Virus record (IMG/VR): IMGVR_UViG_3300018080_000098
Location: 124,001 to 188,000 of that record
Direction: 5' to 3' (one strand)
From: a virus
Length of the DNA stretch: 64,000 nt
Below the pieces are notes generated by a model. The model was not told the origin of the DNA and did not search any database. It worked only from the letters and a program-made list of their open reading frames with translations. The position numbers and the translations under genes are program-made. Every line of letters begins with the position of its first letter. The stretch's first letter is position 1. Positions 33,233 to 41,283 of this stretch are shown in pieces.

Positions 33233-34678
33233 ATGCATGCGGTAAATCATTCTCAAGCGGAAAACTGGAGTACTTTTAATGACTTAGCCAAGAGGACTCT
33301 TGAATATGATCCTTTGGTGAAAGAGGATCTAACTCGGACGTTCCTCCAAATCGAACAGTTGATATTCAAGGGTGTAGACTATCTCCTGATGGCTACTACG
33401 TTCGTGGAAGACAATTTGTGCTATCTTCTCGCAGAGATAGCGTCTGGAGTCATTAAGAGCCGGAAGGTCTACAAGGGGAAACGGGTCCGCCGACGAGTTG
33501 CCATGAACGACGAGATAGAAATGGGCGCTGAAAACAAGCGGATCTTCGGTATCGGCTTCGATCTCTTCAAACTCTCACGCATGGATCGCCAACACGCAGT
33601 TCCCTTCTCCAAACGTATCATTCGCACACTCCGCATTTCTACCAGCCACTACGAAAACATCCTTACCGCGTTCGCTAAGGTGGGCGCCCGCTACATTGAA
33701 GTATCCGACGATCTCGCCCACACTACCCTGCGCTTGATCAACCAACGCCAGAAAAACGAGAAGCGTGCTACGAAAAAGGGAGCAGCTTCCGAAACAGCGC
33801 TTACCAAGCAGGCCGAAGAGTTCATCGATCAAATGGACCTCCTCGAGCTCGATATGGGGTGCGTTGAGCCCAATCTTCTCTACGGCACCATCCGCGCAGT
33901 AGTTCGCATCCTGAAGCGCGTGCGCGTTCTGCAAGAGCGCATTCTGAAAGCGTACTCCCGTTTGGTGCTGAAGCCAGTGAAAGGCCGCGCACAAACAGAG
34001 ATGGAGGCCCTTGACCTGTTTCAATCAGGTAGCCTGGGCCTCTCACGCGCCATCTCCTTGTACGATCTCCGCTGCGGCACCAGCTTCCCTACCTTCGCAA
34101 ATTGGTGGATACGTCAGAAAATACTCGGGAGCGCGAAGCACAGCGGTTCCCTCATCAAGTTACCTGGTTCCGTAATCGAACGCTACCAGGAGATCACGAA
34201 AGCTGAACGTTTCTTTGAATCCAACCCCGACCTCCGCGATTCTTATACTATAGAAGATGTAGCCGCACGTTGCAAAACTACAGCCAAGTCCGTCGAGCTT
34301 GTACTCCGAAAAGTGCGCAGCACCCGTGTGGTCTCTCTAGAGTCGATGGTGAGCAGCAACGAGGAGGGGTACGAAAGTGACCTGGCAGCCGACCGAGCTC
34401 TGCTTGATGAGTCAATGGAAGAAGAGGAGGCGCTTCAGGCCACCTCCGAGTTCGTTTCTCAAGTACTCAGTCATGTAGAGGAAAGCCAACGCAACCTCGT
34501 GTGCCTGCGTTACGGAATCATTGAGCGCGTGGTATCTAAACTTGACCCTCGTCAAGAGGTACGTGAGCTCTTCCGCCAAGCTGCATGCAAAGCTTTGCTG
34601 CAGCAGAAGATGTCGATGCGTGCTAACAGCCATCTAGCGATGCTCCGGGTGGAGGAGCTTCCCGCCGACCAAAAATAG
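33233..34678 (+). CDS. Sigma70-family RNA polymerase sigma factor
   Basis: A 481-residue protein. Residues about 258-310 (DLFQSGSLGLSRAISLYD, then FPTFANWWIRQKI) are a clear sigma region 2, binding RNA polymerase and the -10 element; the PTFANWWIRQ segment matches the usual STYAxWWIRQ. A region 3-like helix set follows (ITKAERFFESNPDL, TIEDVAARCKTTAKSVELVL). Region 4 is weak: SQRNLVCLRYGI is present, but a classical -35 recognition helix is not obvious, which fits promoters lacking a -35. The first 250 residues are a long helical extension. It would redirect host polymerase to phage promoters. ATG 33233 has a poor ribosome site. Confidence 0.85.
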   Translation: MHAVNHSQAENWSTFNDLAKRTLEYDPLVKEDLTRTFLQIEQLIFKGVDYLLMATTFVEDNLCYLLAEIASGVIKSRKVYKGKRVRRRVAMNDEIEMGAENKRIFGIGFDLFKLSRMDRQHAVPFSKRIIRTLRISTSHYENILTAFAKVGARYIEVSDDLAHTTLRLINQRQKNEKRATKKGAASETALTKQAEEFIDQMDLLELDMGCVEPNLLYGTIRAVVRILKRVRVLQERILKAYSRLVLKPVKGRAQTEMEALDLFQSGSLGLSRAISLYDLRCGTSFPTFANWWIRQKILGSAKHSGSLIKLPGSVIERYQEITKAERFFESNPDLRDSYTIEDVAARCKTTAKSVELVLRKVRSTRVVSLESMVSSNEEGYESDLAADRALLDESMEEEEALQATSEFVSQVLSHVEESQRNLVCLRYGIIERVVSKLDPRQEVRELFRQAACKALLQQKMSMRANSHLAMLRVEELPADQK

Positions 34679-34706
34679 CCCAGACGTGTAGAAACCACAC
34701 CTTCTC

Positions 34707-34714
34707 TTGTAAAA
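34707..34714 (+). promoter_or_regulatory. TTGTAAAA box inside a hairpin before the SSB gene
   Basis: The box sits in the loop of CCTTCTC (34700-34706) and GAGAAGG (34718-34724), 77 bases before ATG 34792. This operon start leads into SSB, RecA, MTase, SbcCD and clamp loader genes. Confidence 0.45.
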
Positions 34715-34791
34715 TACGAGAAGGCAGAACACTGCTGAGCTGTGACACGGAATCACTACCGTTTACCGGATACTGAAAGGAGCCAGTGAGC

Positions 34792-36078
34792 ATGGCAAAG
34801 AAAACACCGTATGGTAGAGGACGCAGATCGATTTCTAACGCCCCCGGTGGCGGAAATTATGCCGAGAAGTGGCATCAGAAGCTGGATTATTTGGAGAAGC
34901 CGAAGAACAAGAAGCCGAAGGAGATTCGAATTGTCGGTGGGCTGTTCACCATTTTCCAGCACTTCGTCCGCTTCAAGCGCAAGGACGGCAGCAAGGGTGG
35001 TTTTTACGAGGTTTGCCCGGATTTCGATTGGGAGACTGGAGAATTTCGTAAGGGGCCCGATGCGGTGTGCCCGCTGTGCGCGGATTTCCAAGCGGATGAC
35101 CTTCCGCAGGATTTGCGCCTGCTAGGGTCCTTCCGTTACTACATGGACGTTTTCGATGTGTCTGCCGCGAAGGAAGGCCGCAAGGACGGTCTTTTCGGGG
35201 TCGTTTTCACCAACAAGTATGGAAAGAACGACCTGGCAACGATCGGGGACATCCTGGGCGCCGAGGTTGATGATCTCAAGAACGGCTGCACGGTACACTG
35301 GCACTACAACGATAAAGCACAGGACCCGAAGGACCGCGTGCGCTTCTATCAGGGCAACAAGCTGCCGGTCGGGTTCGACGAGGACAAAGGAGTTTTCGTT
35401 CTGAAGGGTGGAGGGATGCGCTTCGAGGGCAACCCGACGCCGTTCGACGAGATTGTGGAAGTGAAGAGCGCCGACGATATCCGAGCCGACCTGAAGCGGT
35501 TGGGTCTGTACAAGAAGCTGGACGAGGTGCTCGAGGTGGTGGCGAGTCGGGAGGAGAACACGGGTGGCCGTGGGAACGCTTCTCGGGATGCTTCTTCGGG
35601 TGGCTGGGGTGATAATGAGCAGTCCGAGGAACCCCGTCGGCAGAGGCAACAACGTTCCTCCGGTAATAAGGGTGGGAGTAAGCAGGAATCGTTCTCTTCC
35701 GACAGTGGTTGGGGTGACGACTCGTCTGGTTCTGAGGAGCTCGAGACCGCTCCCGCTGACGAAGGGTGGGGCGACGATAGCCAAGCTTCTTCCTCCTCTT
35801 CAAATGAAGGGTGGGGAGAGGAGAGCAGCTCCTCTTCCTCCGACGAAGGTTGGGGCGAAGATTCTTCTAGTGGTGGAAACGGCGCTTCCGATGAAGGGTG
35901 GGGAGAGGAGAGCAAAGCGTCTTCCTCTGATGACAGCTGGGGCGAAGCTCCTTCTGGTGGCGGCGATAGCGCTCCCACACACGACGACAGCTTCTTCGGG
36001 AGTGACGAGGGGTGGGGAGATGACTCTTCTAGCGGCTCCTCCAGTAAATCTTCGGGCGACGACCCTGATGGGTGGTAG
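34792..36078 (+). CDS. gp32-like single-stranded DNA-binding protein with GWG-repeat tail
   Basis: A 428-residue protein (ATG 34792, AGGAG nine bases before). A basic N-terminus (KTPYGRGRR) is followed by an OB-like core with a His57, Cys75, Cys93, Cys96 zinc site, the same order as in T4 gp32 (His, Cys, Cys, Cys). From about residue 255 the tail is Ser/Asp/Glu-rich and contains eight (D/N/S)-x-(G/S)WG-(D/E) units and a final DDPDGW. Acidic tails of SSBs recruit partner proteins, but this one is much longer than usual. It is first in an operon with recA, as T4 links gp32 and uvsX functionally. Confidence 0.75.
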   Translation: MAKKTPYGRGRRSISNAPGGGNYAEKWHQKLDYLEKPKNKKPKEIRIVGGLFTIFQHFVRFKRKDGSKGGFYEVCPDFDWETGEFRKGPDAVCPLCADFQADDLPQDLRLLGSFRYYMDVFDVSAAKEGRKDGLFGVVFTNKYGKNDLATIGDILGAEVDDLKNGCTVHWHYNDKAQDPKDRVRFYQGNKLPVGFDEDKGVFVLKGGGMRFEGNPTPFDEIVEVKSADDIRADLKRLGLYKKLDEVLEVVASREENTGGRGNASRDASSGGWGDNEQSEEPRRQRQQRSSGNKGGSKQESFSSDSGWGDDSSGSEELETAPADEGWGDDSQASSSSSNEGWGEESSSSSSDEGWGEDSSSGGNGASDEGWGEESKASSSDDSWGEAPSGGGDSAPTHDDSFFGSDEGWGDDSSSGSSSKSSGDDPDGW

Positions 36079-36446
36079 CAGGTTTCTCGAGCAAGCTAGT
36101 GTGCATCGATAGAACTATCAGAGATTTCGCAGGGAATGTTTACCCCGTTTCGTGGGATGCCGCGCTGGCCCTCCGTGACCTGGGAGCTGAGTTTTTCCTG
36201 CTTGTGTCTAATGATAGTCCTTTGTGTGATCGCTTCGAGAAAACTTTGTTGGGGTTCCTTCAGCACCAGAAACTATTGGTGTACGTGGCCAGAGTTTCTG
36301 TTGCTGAAGACCCCACCGCTGCAGTGCACTTGGGAGTTACGTACGTACCCCAAGTGCGCTTCTACCGAGATGGCGAGGAGATTGGACGTCATCGAGGATT
36401 GGCGTCCTACGAAACCTTCTCCCGTCTTATCGGTTTGATGGAGTAA
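36072..36446 (+). CDS. Thioredoxin-fold protein without the CxxC pair
   Basis: A 124-residue protein (GTG 36072, overlapping the SSB stop; a later GTG is possible). The C-terminal half, VHLGVTYVPQVRFYRDGEEI and HRGLASYETFSRLI, is typical of thioredoxins, including the cis-Pro loop. At the redox position the sequence is NDSPLC, so only the second Cys remains. It may be a monothiol or a structural partner, as thioredoxin is for T7 polymerase. It is encoded between SSB and RecA. Confidence 0.7.
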   Translation: MVAGFSSKLVCIDRTIRDFAGNVYPVSWDAALALRDLGAEFFLLVSNDSPLCDRFEKTLLGFLQHQKLLVYVARVSVAEDPTAAVHLGVTYVPQVRFYRDGEEIGRHRGLASYETFSRLIGLME

Positions 36447-36452
36447 CACAGC

Positions 36453-37730
36453 ATGGGCGCGAAGAAAAAAGCCAAGCCTGTCATCGTGCATCCAGCGGAA
36501 GCTGCGTCCGCAGCATTCGACGAGATGACCGAACTCGACTGTATCAACCTACGCCAGGGACAGCGAGTAAAAGATGTTCTGTCTACCGGCAGCCTGTCGC
36601 TAGACCTGATTCTTGGAGGTGGCTTTAAACCAGGTCTTATGGGCACCATCTTCGGTCCCGAAGGTAGCGGCAAATCCACGCTTCTGCTTTCCATCCTTGC
36701 CAGCTCGCAGCTGCTGAATATCCCTGCATGCCTCTACGACCCTGAAGCAGGTTCGGACCCCGTGTACATGCGCACGATGGGCATCGATCTCAACTACCAA
36801 ATCAAATACAAAGAAGGAAAAAAGACCCACACCCGCTCAGGCTTCTTCTACACACAGCCCGATACAGGGGAAGCAGTTTACCGCCACATCCTTCGAGTGC
36901 TCAGCAAACTGCCTATCGTGGATGATGGACCACCCCGTATGCTGTTCCTCATAGACAGCTTTGCCGGTATGGGCAGCGAAGAAGTCGATGAGGTTGGCGA
37001 TGGAGGACGCATCGCAGATGAAGCCCGTATGCACAGCTACTTCCTTAAAAGGGTTGTTCCCCGCCTGCGCCGACGAGGAGCTCTCCTCATCGGTACAAAC
37101 CAGATGCGCACTAATATCGGTGGCTACGGAGCCCCCCAACAAGAAGCTGGCGGCAAAGCGCTTCGATTCTGGCCAGGCTACAAAATCCGCTCCTCTGTGA
37201 AGCGCGTAGAACCCGATAAGATTGGTGTTCAGACAGTGCCAGTCATCTGGCGTACCACGAAGAACAAAGCGTTCCCTCCCTTCCGCAGTACAGACATGCG
37301 TCTGATGCTTGGTAGGGGACTCGATAAATCGTACGACGCCTTCTACTTCTTGAAGCACCTTGGGCTTCTCGAAATCCGTGCTGGCAAGCAGAAGATCCAT
37401 ATCGATGGGTACGATAACAAGGTACTCAGTTGGGCAGATTTCCGTCGCACCGTAGAGCAACCCAGTTTCCGCGATATGTGCTTCGCGATGCTCCGGGAGA
37501 ACTCTACGTACAAAACGTACTTCGAGAACAGCAACGAAGCAACCTACTTCTACGACGCCGACTATGACGACCCTGACGACCCTTCCGAAGATGATCTCAA
37601 GCAGCAGGTAGAAGACGAAGCAGCTGAGTACGCAGAGGGTCGACAAAAACGTCTCAAAGCTGGTAAAAAGCCTGCCAGCAAAAGCAAGCGAGAAGACCAC
37701 GAAAGTGTAAGCTTCGACGAATCGTTCTGA
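36453..37730 (+). CDS. uvsX: RecA/UvsX-like recombinase
   Basis: A 425-residue strand-exchange ATPase. Walker A GPEGSGKST (68-76), Walker B MLFLIDSFAG (about 162-171) and the L2-type region TNQMRTNIGGYGAPQQEAGG with a conserved Gln are visible. The N-terminus is Lys-rich. The C-terminal 60 residues are charged and end in VSFDESF, similar to the end of the AT-hook protein (see findings). It drives recombination-dependent replication and repair together with the SSB upstream and SbcCD downstream. Confidence 0.9.
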   Translation: MGAKKKAKPVIVHPAEAASAAFDEMTELDCINLRQGQRVKDVLSTGSLSLDLILGGGFKPGLMGTIFGPEGSGKSTLLLSILASSQLLNIPACLYDPEAGSDPVYMRTMGIDLNYQIKYKEGKKTHTRSGFFYTQPDTGEAVYRHILRVLSKLPIVDDGPPRMLFLIDSFAGMGSEEVDEVGDGGRIADEARMHSYFLKRVVPRLRRRGALLIGTNQMRTNIGGYGAPQQEAGGKALRFWPGYKIRSSVKRVEPDKIGVQTVPVIWRTTKNKAFPPFRSTDMRLMLGRGLDKSYDAFYFLKHLGLLEIRAGKQKIHIDGYDNKVLSWADFRRTVEQPSFRDMCFAMLRENSTYKTYFENSNEATYFYDADYDDPDDPSEDDLKQQVEDEAAEYAEGRQKRLKAGKKPASKSKREDHESVSFDESF

Positions 37731-38770
37731 TGTCTGAAGGACTCGCATCTATTACCGACGTATTCAGCTCGCTTTTCGTCTTGCTGAAACGTCGCGACGA
37801 TGGCACCTACGGGGCGCTGGCTATCACCGCTGCGCCCAGCCTTCACGGACCCGCTCTCCCATTCGATGCAGTAGAGCCCGGTGTGTACCGGTTCCATTGG
37901 ACTGCCGATGAAGCGAAGCAGGTTTCCATGGCGCTGCGTAAGCTGGGCTACATCACCTACTTTTTCAACTTTGAGCGCTTACAGGAACAATTCACGCCAC
38001 TACGTGAACTGACTCCTCTTGCGGGCGCACAGCCCACGTACCCACATCTAGCGGAGATTGCCGAATACCTTCCCGAATGCCAGATCTACGTAGAAGTGTT
38101 CGGAGGACGCACCCCACTTTTGATGGCGCGCACTCCAGCTCCCGTCGAAGTTTTCAACGATTACGCTCGAGCAGCCATCTCCTTTTTCCACGTTCTGCGA
38201 GACCCTGAGCTGTTCACTGATTTCTACCTCCTTGGGCGTGTTCTGCCACCGTCGCTGCAGCTCCCTGCGTTCCATCTGTTTTCCGCGTGGGAACTGCTCA
38301 GCGACAGCGATGCGGCCCTTGCATCTTACGCGTGGTACTGTTATGTTCGCCAGGCGTTCCCAGAGGTATCTGTACCAGAAGAACGGCAGGAAATACCAGA
38401 CGGCACACCAGCAAAGGTGATGGCAGCTCTCCACAGCGTAGACTACATGCTTCCGCGGATACACAACCGTTTGTACCGTGTGCAGATAGAGCACAATATC
38501 ATAGATGCAGTGCTCAAAATTTACGATTCGGACAAAACCCTCTTTTGGGTAGACCCTCCCCACGAAGGGGCAGGAGCACTCGACCTCGCAGGTACCTACG
38601 ATCTGCTGTCCCATCTGGATATGCAGGAAGGCTCTGTAGCCCTGTACGACAATCAGAATCCAAACATCCGACAGATGATGCGGATTAAAGATGGACCCTG
38701 GAAAAACTGGGAACCGGCGCAGTTCGGTCCCGCAACAGTGTACCTGAAACAGTGTACAACCGATGCCTGA
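37730..38770 (+). CDS. D12-class adenine-N6 DNA methyltransferase, altered motif IV
   Basis: A 346-residue protein coupled to recA by TGATG. The first 105 residues are an extra domain. Motif I is QIYVEVFGGRTPLL (residues 118-130), FNDYARAAISFFHVLRD follows as in Dam-type enzymes, and motif IV is FWVDPPHEG, with DPPH (275-278) replacing the usual DPPY. The Tyr-to-His change may alter the target base or abolish activity. It could protect phage DNA from restriction or mark it for repair. Confidence 0.7.
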   Translation: MSEGLASITDVFSSLFVLLKRRDDGTYGALAITAAPSLHGPALPFDAVEPGVYRFHWTADEAKQVSMALRKLGYITYFFNFERLQEQFTPLRELTPLAGAQPTYPHLAEIAEYLPECQIYVEVFGGRTPLLMARTPAPVEVFNDYARAAISFFHVLRDPELFTDFYLLGRVLPPSLQLPAFHLFSAWELLSDSDAALASYAWYCYVRQAFPEVSVPEERQEIPDGTPAKVMAALHSVDYMLPRIHNRLYRVQIEHNIIDAVLKIYDSDKTLFWVDPPHEGAGALDLAGTYDLLSHLDMQEGSVALYDNQNPNIRQMMRIKDGPWKNWEPAQFGPATVYLKQCTTDA

Positions 38771-38783
38771 AAAGGAGAAAATC

Positions 38784-39038
38784 ATGGCAGCCAAAAAGAA
38801 AAGTAAGAAGGTTCTCACCGAGCAGCAAATGAGGAAGGCCACTGGCGAGTTCTTCAAAACGTACGGCCCTAAAGTCATCACGGCTTCGCGTGTGAAAGAG
38901 TACTACGGTTCCCTCGGCCTCCGTGTCGACAGCACGTTGGCAGAGTCGCTCGCGCGGAAGTACACCGAGATGATGCTCAACGCAGCCCTTCGTTGCGTTG
39001 GCAACAAGCGTGGTACCGTGCGCCCGGTAGACCTGTAG
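38784..39038 (+). CDS. Small histone-fold-like basic protein
   Basis: An 84-residue protein starting at ATG 38784 (AAGGAG upstream). After a Lys-rich tail (AAKKKSKK), residues 34-84 read like a histone fold: helix ASRVKEYYGSLGL, loop RVDS, long helix TLAESLARKYTEMMLNAAL, then KRGTVRPVDL, where the TVxxxD(I/L) ending matches archaeal-type histones before helix 3, which is missing or very short. It may bind or wrap phage DNA. The call is by pattern; a generic helical DNA-binding protein is the alternative. Confidence 0.5.
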   Translation: MAAKKKSKKVLTEQQMRKATGEFFKTYGPKVITASRVKEYYGSLGLRVDSTLAESLARKYTEMMLNAALRCVGNKRGTVRPVDL

Positions 39039-39054
39039 GCCACAGCGAAGTAGT

Positions 39055-40131
39055 ATGCCAAAGTTTCTGCACACCGCAGACCTGCACCTCAACGCCCTCA
39101 GGCGCTTCAGCCAGTTCTACCTGGAGCGCGCTCAGGAGTGCCTTCGGTCGATTCACCAAATCGCCAAAGAGCACCACGTAGAGTTCATTGTGGTCGCAGG
39201 AGATATCTACGACCGACGTGATATCACCCACGCGGAAAGGTTACTCCTGTCGGAGTGGCTGGCTGATTGTGACATTCCCATTATCATGATTAGCGGTAAC
39301 CACGACAAGCGCTCCGCAGAAATTGGAGATACCTGCATCAGCTACCTCTCCACTTTCTCCCACCGCTTGGGTGACCACCACGTCTACGATGGACCTCCCT
39401 CCGTCTACGAGCGCTTCGGCTGCTACTTCGCCCTCTTCCCTTTCCAGGGATGGATGGATCAGGAGCTCTTCCTCATCCTACAAACCCTCATCGCAGACCA
39501 CTGCCCGAACCAGTCCCTCCCGGTCATCGTGGTCATGCACGAGGCTGTGTACGGTTGTAAAACGGATGTCGGAATGACTATTACCAAGTCAAACCAAATC
39601 CGCCTCGACACCAGCTTTCCTCGAGTAACCTATTGGGCACTCGGGGATATGCACCTCCCACAACGTATCTCCGACTTCGCTCGTTACTCCGGGTCGCCAC
39701 ATCAAACCCGTTTCGATGAAGTCGAAGATAAGGGGGTGCTCATCGTTGATACCGACAACCCTGCATATCCGGAATTCGTTCCTGTTCCATCCATCCCCCT
39801 TCGTATCGTTACCGAGGAACCAGACCATTGGCCCTCTCCACAGGAAGCGCTTATCCAGTTTCGGCCCGATGGACCGTTCCCCGAACGTGCCCTGCCACTC
39901 AATGTGGAGTTTCACCCTAGCGTCGTCGCCCTCCACCACACCCAGGAACGAGACCGCAACGCCATCCGCGTAGGCATCTTCGAAGGACTCGACGCCGCAT
40001 TGCAGCGCGCCCGACTCCACGAAGACCTGTTCCCACTCGCGTGGCGCCTCGCCGTGAAATTAGCGAAAACAGCCGGAGTAGAAGTACCTCTACCCGATAG
40101 ATACCAGACCGAGGATACATCCGATGAGTGA
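39055..40131 (+). CDS. sbcD: SbcD/Mre11-like nuclease
   Basis: A 358-residue metallophosphoesterase-fold nuclease. The metal motifs are in order: HTADLHL (residues 6-12), VVAGDIYDRRD, ISGNHDKRS, VVMHEAVYG and WALGDMHLPQ. It forms the processing complex with SbcC (41284-43725), cutting DNA ends and hairpins; in T4 the pair is gp47/gp46. The reading frame ends inside the start of the clamp-loader gene. Confidence 0.92.
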   Translation: MPKFLHTADLHLNALRRFSQFYLERAQECLRSIHQIAKEHHVEFIVVAGDIYDRRDITHAERLLLSEWLADCDIPIIMISGNHDKRSAEIGDTCISYLSTFSHRLGDHHVYDGPPSVYERFGCYFALFPFQGWMDQELFLILQTLIADHCPNQSLPVIVVMHEAVYGCKTDVGMTITKSNQIRLDTSFPRVTYWALGDMHLPQRISDFARYSGSPHQTRFDEVEDKGVLIVDTDNPAYPEFVPVPSIPLRIVTEEPDHWPSPQEALIQFRPDGPFPERALPLNVEFHPSVVALHHTQERDRNAIRVGIFEGLDAALQRARLHEDLFPLAWRLAVKLAKTAGVEVPLPDRYQTEDTSDE

Positions 40132-41278
40132 ACAGAACCTGCACCTGGCAGCAAAGTGGCGCCCCAAATCCTTCGACGAAGTCGTAGGCCAACAGGAAAT
40201 TGTGGACAGCCTCCGAGGGATGATCCTCAGCAAGAAAATCGACCCCGTTCTCATCTTCCACGGTCCCTACAGTACCGGCAAGACTACCCTCGCAAGACTC
40301 GTTGCCTACTATATCAACTGCCAGAAACCCAACGGCATCGAGCCCTGCAAAGAGTGCCCCAGCTGTAAACAGATGCAGCCCGTACTCCTCGGGCGCTCCC
40401 AACACCCCGATGTGACTGAGCTCAACATCGCACTGCACGGAGGCATCGACGAGTTCCGCCGCCTCTCCTCCATCGCACCACAAGCCCCCCGTTACAACTT
40501 CCGCGTCTTCATCCTGGACGAAGCTCACCAGACCACCGCTGCCGCTTTCCAAGCCGCTCAGAAGATGTTCGAGGACCCACCGCGCCGCACTCGCTACATT
40601 CTGTGTACCACCGAGTTCCAGAAGCTCCCCGCTACTATTCGTAGCCGATCAGCTATCTTCTCAACGCAACCACTCCCAACCGAGCTGGTAGCACGCCGCC
40701 TCTTTCACGTCGCCGCACAAGAAGGCTTCAAGCCCCCCAAGGAGCAGCTGAAGCAGCTCTGTCTCCAGATCGCCACCGTTAGCGATGGCCACCTGCGCGA
40801 CGCCCTCAATCTGCTGAGCACCGTTATCAACAACGCCAAGGCCACAAAAAGCAAAACATCCGACTGGCAGGAGCTACTCACTGAGGTAGTGAAACAATCT
40901 ACCGAGCTGCAAACTAGCGAAGTCATCCGTGCGTACATGAAAGCCGTAGTCACCAGAGATATACCAGCGGCCTTCTCAGCTCTGCGTCACGTGACAAACG
41001 ATGTGTACTTTACGCAGCAGGTTATCATCGCCTTCCAACAGATTTTCTACTTCTGGATTGACGAAGACCTCTGCGACCGCGGTAAGCTCTGGCTCATCAA
41101 AGGTGTCCCAAGGGTCCCCACACCATCCAACACTGTGGAGACCATCCCAGCCATCCTGGATGAGTATGTTGGCGCCCTGGAACGGCTCCGAACTTACGCC
41201 ACAGACCCTCTCGCTGTGCTCGAAGCAGCCACGCTCCGCGTGATGAAAATGATGCCACCCAAACCCCAGCGTAGCTAG
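40124..41278 (+). CDS. dnaX: Clamp loader subunit, DnaX-like AAA+ ATPase
   Basis: A 384-residue protein. KWRPKSFDEVVGQ (N-terminal signature), Walker A GPYSTGKTT (47-55), a four-Cys zinc site (Cys66, 75, 78, 81), Walker B FILDEAH (129-135) and the sensor region (CTTEFQKLPATIRSR) match bacterial DnaX. The RSRS replaces the SRC motif, so the arginine-finger neighbourhood is altered. It would open the beta-type clamp encoded at 11777-12979. Only one loader subunit is seen, so it may form a homopentamer. Confidence 0.9.
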   Translation: MSEQNLHLAAKWRPKSFDEVVGQQEIVDSLRGMILSKKIDPVLIFHGPYSTGKTTLARLVAYYINCQKPNGIEPCKECPSCKQMQPVLLGRSQHPDVTELNIALHGGIDEFRRLSSIAPQAPRYNFRVFILDEAHQTTAAAFQAAQKMFEDPPRRTRYILCTTEFQKLPATIRSRSAIFSTQPLPTELVARRLFHVAAQEGFKPPKEQLKQLCLQIATVSDGHLRDALNLLSTVINNAKATKSKTSDWQELLTEVVKQSTELQTSEVIRAYMKAVVTRDIPAAFSALRHVTNDVYFTQQVIIAFQQIFYFWIDEDLCDRGKLWLIKGVPRVPTPSNTVETIPAILDEYVGALERLRTYATDPLAVLEAATLRVMKMMPPKPQRS

Positions 41279-41283
41279 CTACA

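Noticed and set aside
39555-39562. TTGTAAAA inside sbcD
   Set aside because: Mid-gene and encodes conserved protein; no gene start follows.
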